DNA of 64,000 nucleotides from Ophioderma brevispina (lineage: Eukaryota; Echinodermata; Ophiuroidea; Amphilepidida; Ophiodermatidae). The position numbers were made by a program, and so were the translations under genes. Below, piece after piece: positions 56,804 through 64,000 of the stretch; positions within the stretch are counted from its first letter, which is position 1; every line of letters starts with the position of its first letter. Location: assembly GCA_023653785.1 (NCBI GenBank), contig JAMKCH010058248.1, positions 1 through 64,000 on the forward strand, read 5' to 3'. The notes beneath the pieces were generated by a model. The model ran no database searches. It saw nothing but the letters and a program-made list of their open reading frames with translations, and was not told the DNA's origin.

Positions 56804-57248
56804 TTACTTCGGCGTCCTGTGGGATGCGTCTTTGGTGAATTCGTTTTGGAATATAGCTCTATGCTTTTTAGCAATGATCTTCAAACCTTCTCGAAAGAGC
56901 AAGTTCTGTCTGTCATTACCACAATGTCTTGTATTCTGCAACCCCATCGCGGTATCTTTGAATGTTGAACTTTGTCTCAATTCATTGGTAATTCCAGTTT
57001 CAAATTCTGAATCACAAGGAAAACAACAAATTCGATGAACATTTTCTATCCGCTAAGTTGTTGATTTCATTTTGTAGTTGTTCAGAAGTAGCTTCATCGG
57101 CAGCTGCAAATAAAACGACAGAGACCACGGTCAGCCTTTGAACGAAACTGACAAGTTTGCGCGAATTAGCATCATTTAGAATAATTGACAATAAATTAAC
57201 TTGATTAACATCTGACATGCCTTCTTGTTTACAATCGCTAGCAGGCAA
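56804..57248 (-). pseudogene. Unknown coding-like stretch, two frames
   Basis: The minus frame from 57248 to about 57012 reads MSDVNQVNLLSIILNDANSR, VSFVQRLTVVSVVLFAAADE and SEQLQNEINNLADRKC. An overlapping frame then continues with CCFPCDSEFETGITNELRQS and FREGLKIIAKKHRAIFQNEF to TAA at 56804-56806. Composition looks protein-like and a single frameshift would join them, but I recognise no family. The upstream end is cut by the hAT MITE target duplication (57248-57255). Confidence 0.35.
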
Positions 57249-57255
57249 GCTTACT

Positions 57256-57626
57256 CACTGATCTCTATACAATGGATTGGCTACACAACAGTAATTGTAT
57301 AGTAGATCAGTGAAACAACCGGCGGACATCTTGGTCTACCAGTACAATAGCATTCCAGAGACACCTGTTCAACATAAGTTGTATCTCGAGTGCCTGTTTT
57401 AGGGACATGCCATCCCGGTGCACAACTTCAAATACATTGAGCTCACTGAATTGGCTTGATTGTGTACTCTGTTATGTCGCTTATCCACTTTTGAATGGAA
57501 ACACACTTTGTGTAAATGACCGGCTCTTAACCACCTGCTTATAGGCTCTTTTTGGATTACCAATATGGCCGTCAGTGGTTGTAAGTACGGAGCCCAGATT
57601 TCCAATCCATTGTATAGAGATCAGTG
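57256..57626 (+). mobile_element. hAT-type MITE, third family, uninterrupted copy
   Basis: Perfect terminal inverted repeats of 25 bases starting CACTGATCTCTATACAATGG. An exact AGCTTACT duplication flanks it (57248-57255, 57627-57634). Same family as 33554-34123, which carries an extra 200-base insert. No transposase. Confidence 0.9.
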
Positions 57627-57634
57627 AGCTTACT

Positions 57635-60135
57635 GTAGAACTCTTGCCAATGACAACATCTAGTTTATTTTAAATTACACGAAATGCATTATCTACGAGA
57701 TATCATCGTTAGATTTTAAAATCATATGCAAGTAAATTTCTAGTGTAAACATAGCGCATGGGCACGCCCAAAAGAGGATGTTCCAAATCAAAAAGTGGTA
57801 AAATAAATATCAACATACGTGATACCGTATAAATGGAAAACCTTATTTGCTTTAATTTGCTGCAAGATCATTCTGGGCATCGGTATGTTATAGACCAAGC
57901 TACAGTCTTTTGAATCAAGTAATCGGTCCATAGAGCATCAGCCCAGAAGGGTTTGATCAAACGAACGACGTACCAATATCTGAACAAGGGAAAATTCAGA
58001 GAAAAAATAACGTTTGCAAATATGAATGTCTGCCGGAGACCCGCTGCTGCGTGTGGCCCAGGAGAGGGGTAAAGTTAATATGAGGGTCAAATGTTTGAAC
58101 TGCTCTAATCTAATGTAATATCTCAAATTATTCCTTAGGTAACCAGGAGTAAAAGAGTAAAAAGTCAATTGGGTCACACGCGGCCGTGTGGTGCTTCCTT
58201 TTCAAGATATTTGGGAAAATAGGCTAAAGGTCGTTTGTTTATTCCAGGAAAGTCAACGTTTGTAATACCCAGATTTCGTTGTAAAACCTTGTAAATCTAC
58301 TTGATACCCTAACAATTGTCAAACTTCAGTCATTGTTATTGGATTCCTTGCATTCTGTGCACATTTGATTGGTTATTCAAAGAGTTATATGATACAATTA
58401 TCTAATCAGAGTCATGGTACGAAAAGCTTTTAATGTGCATTAAAAAATATATAGGTCTATTTTGATTGGTTACTCAGAGGCCGGCCAGACTCAGAGAGTA
58501 TCTAATGTTATATCATGCATGTAATGAGCCAATAAGAGATACTGTAAAAATGGTAGACGGGGTGGGGTTTAGGAAGGACTTACCATCAGACAATGACCTT
58601 GCAGGCCGCCCTTGGGAGCTTGCTGAATCGCTTGAAAATTCGCTTGCTATTAGCGCATCATACGTCGTATTCCGCTATGATTTCATCTTTAGCTCGTATC
58701 TATTAGTCTATTTTCGAAGTCAAGTTCCATTTCAAGGTTTGGGGACAAAGTCACACAGAACGGTACACAAGTGCTGTTTGCTTTCAGATGATATGTAAAT
58801 CTCTATGGTCGCGTTTTTCGCTGCTCCTTTTCCCGCCCATCCAACACAGTCGGATAATACTTAATGAACGCCAATACTCTTATAATTGCCATTATAATCA
58901 GGTTAAGCTATTTAGTGCAATGCGATGAGCTACTGTTATAGGGCAGCGTGTATCTGTCCCATATTGGTAATCTTAATTTTATAAAGTTGGATCAAGAACC
59001 TTGGATGGTTCAGCATCTTATTAAGGTACTGGTGGTCATTTTGTTAACATTTATGTCAGGGGTCCAAAGCCTAAAAGGTCCAAATTTAAATCATAATACG
59101 CTAGACATAGTATTTGTTTTACTCAAAGCTTCGAAAAGTCAATGTGACCTTTCCGTCTGAATCTATATCATCTTTGCCGCCTGATTTCTAGAGTCTCCAT
59201 TTCACACCCGCTAAACCAAATTGCTACGACCTTTGTATCCACAATGCCAATCTCATTCAGTCCAAACTCGGCAAAGAGTCAGCAAACTTCCGTTCAAAGT
59301 TCTTTTGCATGCACCTGATGGCAAGACTTTATTCTGATTTGTATCTACCAATCTGACTATTTTTAAATTATATTAGCATTTTGGTTTTGTGGGGGTTGGG
59401 CGGAAGAAATCTGCTCTGGTTGACATCGTATGGGTACAAGATATTAAAGATTTTTGTTTTGATCAACTGAGAAAAGCCCAAGATTTTAGACTAACTTTTC
59501 ACTAAGTTTAGGGATTTTCGTGGGGCATTTTATTGCAAGAAATTTTCAAATTCAAAAATCAGCGAAACACGGATCCAAAACAAATTTTCCACTAAATATT
59601 CCTATTTTCCTCCACACTGACCGTGTTACATTGGAATTTCATAGAATCTATTTTAGATCCGTTTGGTTACCGTAAAACCGCGATCATAGGCACCTTTGTA
59701 ATTCCTGAGAAGGCTAAAATAATAATAGCGCCCTCGGGTAACAGTCAAGTCCGAAATCCACTGTCAAAATGCCCCGGACGAATTTGAAAAGGACGACGAC
59801 ACTAAATAGGTTGGTCGCTATAGGGCGCCTTCACGGAAGGTCAATAGATTAAAACTTAGCGAGGGGACCGGCCCTCCAGATAAGTGGTGGAAGAATGGTG
59901 GGATGATACAAAGAAATCAACTGTAGAAAAAGAAAAAAATCTGAATTTTTTAGGTGAACCGGGTGCGTTGTTATTTCTAATCTTCGCAGGCATGATTATC
60001 TGGAGAGCAAAAAAAAGCAATTCAACTAATTGACTTCAGTAAAAGCGGCTTACATGGGGTATTAGTACGTTTTTGAAGCAGCGATTCTTGGTGCTTGGAT
60101 GGGAAGGGGGATGATGATCAAAAGGAAAGATGTAC
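57635..60135. other. Unassigned stretch
   Basis: A weak minus-strand exon-like segment lies near 58587-58663 (reads ALIASEFSSDSASSQGRP before a GTAAGT at 58581-58586), with no good acceptor. Otherwise no gene supported. Confidence 0.35.
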
Positions 60136-60316
60136 CTGTCTTCTGTATATATTGCCGGTTGTCCAAAGATATCACTTTGTCCAACCAGTCGGTCATTTTA
60201 ATCTGACCAGGTATACTGTCTGTAAGTAAGTATAAGTTGCCCTCTGCAAACCTTTTACAACCGACAAATTCTGAATACCTTTTGAATAATTTGATCGCAG
60301 CTATTTTGAATGGCAT
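60136..60316 (-). CDS. Possible first exon of unknown minus-strand gene
   Basis: From ATG at 60316 the frame reads MPFKIAAIKLFKRYSEFVGC, EGNLYLLTDSIPGQIKMTDW and LDKVISLDNRQYIQKT up to a GTACAT donor at 60135. Length 181 nt, phase 1 out. The peptide looks like a real domain, but I cannot name it. The same frame extends upstream to 60433 with less convincing sequence. Confidence 0.4.
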
Positions 60317-60956
60317 TTTAAAAGAGCGGGGAATCGAAACATTGCGTATTAGTTGAAATGAAAAGGCTTGAATTCGTGACCTGTGAAATCGGAACGTGAA
60401 TGGAATCACAAAGCTATAATCTTTTAAAATCAATGGAGTTGGCTAGTTACCGTCATCCCCCTTTGCAGAGAGCCACATTTATTTTGTATTTACTTTCTTT
60501 CATGTTAGATAAGCAGTGGGGTGGAGTAAGAGTAATAGGGACAGACTGATGTAACATGGATGTTAATATCAGCGAAATGGATAGGGTTTTTTTAACGTAA
60601 TTATTTTTGTGGTGGCCTTTTTTCAATCCAATAATTCTATTGATATTTTCCTTGGTCAGAGCCTCCTCCTCTCAATGCTAATGGAACGGCGTGAGTCACA
60701 TGGTGGCAGATCGGTCTTGGGGAAAATACACTAAGTCGAAACGAGATGGATTTTTGCACGCCCCAGAAATACTTTTCAAGTAGACAAATGGATTGACACC
60801 ATTGTTGAATCATTATAAAGAGCGTGCACGTGAGATTACGCCTTTGATTTAGCATGGGTTTTCCGACTTTACCAGGAGAGTTGTGGAGTGCCAAACCGTG
60901 TGAAACGTATTTCAATACGAATACACCCCAACTCGTTCTAACATCGTCTTCATGGC
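60317..60956. other. Unassigned stretch
   Basis: No gene supported between the possible exon and UGT copy E. Confidence 0.35.
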
Positions 60957-61154
60957 CAAAATTAATTCCCTGAGTTAAAACGGTTACTGGTTGCCCACGT
61001 CAACCATAGCCTCGCCATGGCCAGTGGCATGAAGTAGTGACTGCCTTCGCCTGGTCCTTGCAAGAATAATATTCGGGGCCGCCATCTGTTTGCATGTGCA
61101 GTCAACAGAATGCCGTTCATAAAAATATGAAAATACAGTGCTCTAAACTCCCAT
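60957..61154 (-). pseudogene. UGT first exon, copy E (5' fragment)
   Basis: Start ATG at 61154-61152, then EFRALYF-like, ILFLQGPGEGSHYF, and a GHQVTVL equivalent broken by indels. The exon stops near 60957 where similarity to copy D ends, so only about the first 65 codons remain. Several single-base losses relative to D (for example in the ATGTGCATGTCAACAG block) add frameshifts. Confidence 0.75.
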
Positions 61155-61198
61155 TTTTGAAATTGCATCGAAGAGCACTTTGACAGCGAATCTTCTAA

Positions 61199-61226
61199 GC
61201 AGTCAGTCAGTCAGTCATTATAAAAC
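61199..61226 (-). promoter_or_regulatory. TATA-like site and TCAG repeat upstream of UGT copy E
   Basis: Same arrangement as 53211-53236: a GACT repeat then TTTTATAATG on the minus strand, ahead of the copy E start. Confidence 0.4.
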
Positions 61227-61329
61227 ATGTCCAGAATGCACCCTGCCCAGAAACTTGAATATTTAAGTACTCTGCGTGGTGACAGCTATTAAAATCAAAA
61301 AACCATTTCCAAATGTGACATTAAATATC

Positions 61330-63362
61330 CACGCGGTAAGTTCATGCGATATACTGGCTGGCTTTTATTCTGTGCGAATTCGGGACGCTACATTGAGCTT
61401 ACAACTGATTTTTCATTTGAACTCTCAATTATAATTACTATAGGCAATACCCTGAGTTTACTCGATTACCTGGCTTTCGTGATGAGTAGCCCCCGGGAGG
61501 CCCTTTTTCAGTTCCAGTGACACACATTTTAGAACCCCATTTAAGTTCCAGAGACCTACTTTTCATGTCCCAAGCCATATTCTACCAAATTTTCTTCGAA
61601 ATACTGCCAAAGTAGCTGGAAATTGTAGGGAAATCCCAGCATTTTTTGAATTTTTGGAAAACCTATAGTTCCGGAGACCCCTTTTTTGAACGTCATAGCT
61701 CCGGAGCCTCATTTTTGAAATCTGGGCGGCACAACATACCCAAAAAAAGTGAGAACCCCAAAGTAAGATAGATAGAAACCGCGATTTCGTGAGTGTTTTG
61801 AAGTTGGTCAATCAGTTTAACCTAGCACAGATAAATTCACAAAAACCACTGTGTTAATGGAGAAAAAATGCACTAAGCCAAGAAAAGTAGCGATGACGTC
61901 ATCAAAACAGACTCATATGGGAACGAAATCGCTGGCCGGGCCAGCGACACCGCCCGTAGCGTGCTATCCGGGTCATGGGGATAGGGGCCGAAGGCCCTGG
62001 GTTTCGATTCCACCAGAATTTGCGACCTTTCTTGTACCCTCTTCCCTCACTCCTTCAGTTCCTCCCGGGAGATAGGATAGAACCGACGTCAGGGTTAGGG
62101 TTATCGGCTGACAATGAGGGTTAGTGAGGAATTGTCTGATTCTACCAAATTACGAAGGAAGGAAGCAGACTAAATACCTGAAATATGGCATTCGGAAGAC
62201 ATAGTCGGGATCGACAATACAGGATAACAAGCTAATTACCACAGACTCACTAATTGTAATATGCAGAGCAGACACTTTAGATAGCGAACCAATTAATACA
62301 AATTCGGGTGTTTATAGTTATGTTTCAGAAAATGATCTTGCATCAGTTGAACAATTTCGAATTTATACTTATGATTCCAATATAATCAATTCTTGTCTTG
62401 CATTATGTTAACACAATTTACCATTACCAAGCGCACACTGCCTCCAAATTAGAAACACTAGATATGTAATAAGTTAATTAAAACCTCCATATCAATAAGT
62501 TTCCTTACTCACCATGAACGCTATTTGCATTACACAAACAGTTTTATGGTTTAAAAGAGCACCCCTTAAAGCCAATGATGCGCCTACGAGTAAAATAAAG
62601 GCAATGTCATTAACAATCTTAATGACGCTCATTCACTTTCTTTTTGTATGAAAGCTGAAATTCTATTTTATTCATTCAAAAATATTAAAACAAATTTACT
62701 TTTTTGATATGAGACTCGGAGGAACTGGCGAGCATGAATTAAATAAAGGACGAAAATTACACGGTTGACCCGGTCCTCTCGTCCTTTCGCTAACAAGGCG
62801 TGAGATTTACCACTGTACCACAGGGGGACTGTGTTTACGTGTATACCAGAGAAAGACGAATGTATTTCAATCTTTATTTAGAGTCTCAAACGGCCGTTAG
62901 TTATATATTCTGTATTTCGAAGGAGATGACCTCAATGCATGATTCTAGCAGAAAAGAATCATGACGAAGATGGACCTAAATGCATGATTCTAGCAGAATC
63001 ATGACGAGGGAAATCATTCAATGCACGCGAGGATAAGTAAATGATACATCCGAGAGAATTATTAGACAAATTTATATGAGCAACTCGGAGTAGAAGAAAC
63101 TGACGAGCATTAAATTACATAAAGACGAAAAATAACACGGTCTCGAACCCGGTGTCACGGAACTGGCGAGTCCTAGTGATATAGTGTTCCACCTATTGTG
63201 TTCTCTTGTGTAATGATGCATCAGCCGATGTCATCGCCCAGATCCAGTAGCATCGTCTTACCAGGAGCTATGGTAGCTATAGACACCTTCATGGGGGACT
63301 CACAAGTCACCGGTCCTCTCGCAATCTAGGCGTGAGATTTACCACTGACCACAGAATGACTG
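61330..63362 (+). repeat. Segmental duplication, right copy
   Basis: Direct copy of 53336-55200, with a 285-base insertion at 61815-62100 and many one-base indels. The tRNA-derived units are at about 62765-62830 and 63125-63355, the second again interrupted by the short insert (63150-63320) between two CCGGT. Confidence 0.85.
61815..62100 (+). mobile_element. SINE-like insertion present only in the right duplicate
   Basis: Absent from the equivalent place in the left copy (about 53806-53870). Contains a tRNA-like segment (CCGTAGCGTGCTATCCGGG, GGCCGAAGGCCCTGGGTTTCGATTCC) and a CCCTCTTCCCTCACTCC stretch. The B box GGTTTCGATTCC supports a tRNA origin; ends not defined. Confidence 0.55.
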
Positions 63363-64000
63363 TTGATTTGGCTCCCATTTTTCTGATTAAAAATATTATT
63401 TCTCATTTTATTGAGAAAAGATTTCTCATGGAGAAAAGTATTTGTTTCTATAAAAGAGAGGAAAGGGAATACCCGGTTTGTTTTGATAAGTGCACCTGTT
63501 TAGACAATAGGGGAAGTGGGAAATTACCCAAGGATACTAAACTTCTTAGAGTAGCTGAACTCAACTTTTTTGCTTGAGATCGAACATTTAAGATCAGGGG
63601 AATTCCCCACAAAGTATATATGGAAAGTGATGTGATTTCAGCTGAAGTAATTTATGTGGATTTCTATTGGTTAGCTAGTGCAAGGTTATGTTACTTGATG
63701 CCGTTGTAATGTCTATTTTAGACTGGGATCTTTGTGAAGTCAGTATATATTTGAGATTTGAGGCTAAGTCTCGAGGTCGTAGTTGCAACAGCTATGCAGT
63801 ATGGTTTATAGCTAGTTTATCTACAATAATGGTTAGAATAATGCTCTCACACAGGCCAGGATTATAAATGCATGTGCGCAGAGTTGTTGTAATTATTTAG
63901 TGTCGTCTTTGAAGCCAAAAAGTGCTAGGAATCAAAGTAGGATTCCAAAGTGTGGACAGATAGAAATAGTGGTGATTATCTTGGACTGATATACTGTGGT
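63363..64000. other. Unassigned stretch to window end
   Basis: An 81-codon plus frame (63332-63577) shows no recognisable motif and partly overlaps the duplicated repeat. No gene supported. Confidence 0.4.

Overview
This is a window of animal nuclear DNA, AT-rich and repeat-dense. Short exons are separated by GT-AG introns, and long open frames are absent. Gene and repeat content (a TTLL15-type tubulin-ligase-like gene, an animal UDP-glucuronosyltransferase (UGT) cluster, tRNA-headed SINEs, many hAT, Harbinger and piggyBac-like MITEs and large foldback elements) suggests an aquatic invertebrate, possibly a non-vertebrate deuterostome. That assignment is an inference. Related copies differ by many one-base indels and there are G/C runs of 9-18, so some frameshifts may be assembly error.

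Layout. 1-22.6 kb: no gene I can support. It holds a 1-kb foldback palindrome (75-1095), a second foldback (1410-2366), tandem repeats, a GT-rich minisatellite (3750-4290), a piggyBac-like MITE (6862-7156), a 2-kb long inverted repeat with a nested foldback (9100-11110), a tRNA-derived SINE (15528-15690) and a compound foldback (17660-21145) carrying a hAT MITE. 22.6-32.2 kb (+): the C-terminal half of a TTLL15-like gene in eight exons with five MITE or foldback insertions in its introns. It lacks the metal-binding Glu/Asn of active ligases, and its 5' exons were not found. 33.5-36.8 kb: a hAT MITE, unassigned sequence and a short hairpin.

36.9-61.2 kb (-): the UGT locus. One set of common exons (220-bp exon 4 at 36867-37086; fused exon 2+3 at 38888-39106) lies downstream of four tandem, same-strand copies of the long first exon (about 41115-41995; 47537-49983; 52296-53166; about 60957-61154). 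This resembles the vertebrate UGT1A plan of alternative first exons feeding shared exons, but every first exon is damaged here. One is split by a foldback element that itself carries a Harbinger MITE and a hAT MITE. No final UGT exon (membrane anchor) was found. Copies A and B/C share upstream sequence; copies D and E share upstream sequence and belong to a direct segmental duplication (about 52.96-55.2 kb and 60.96-63.36 kb).

Between the UGT copies lie a 1.4-kb tandem duplication (43930-46875), 0.4-kb direct repeats bracketing the split first exon, a foldback (51349-51561), weak candidate exons of an unknown minus-strand gene (56804-57248, 60136-60316) and another hAT MITE (57256-57626). The two recognisable genes converge on each other and show no functional link.
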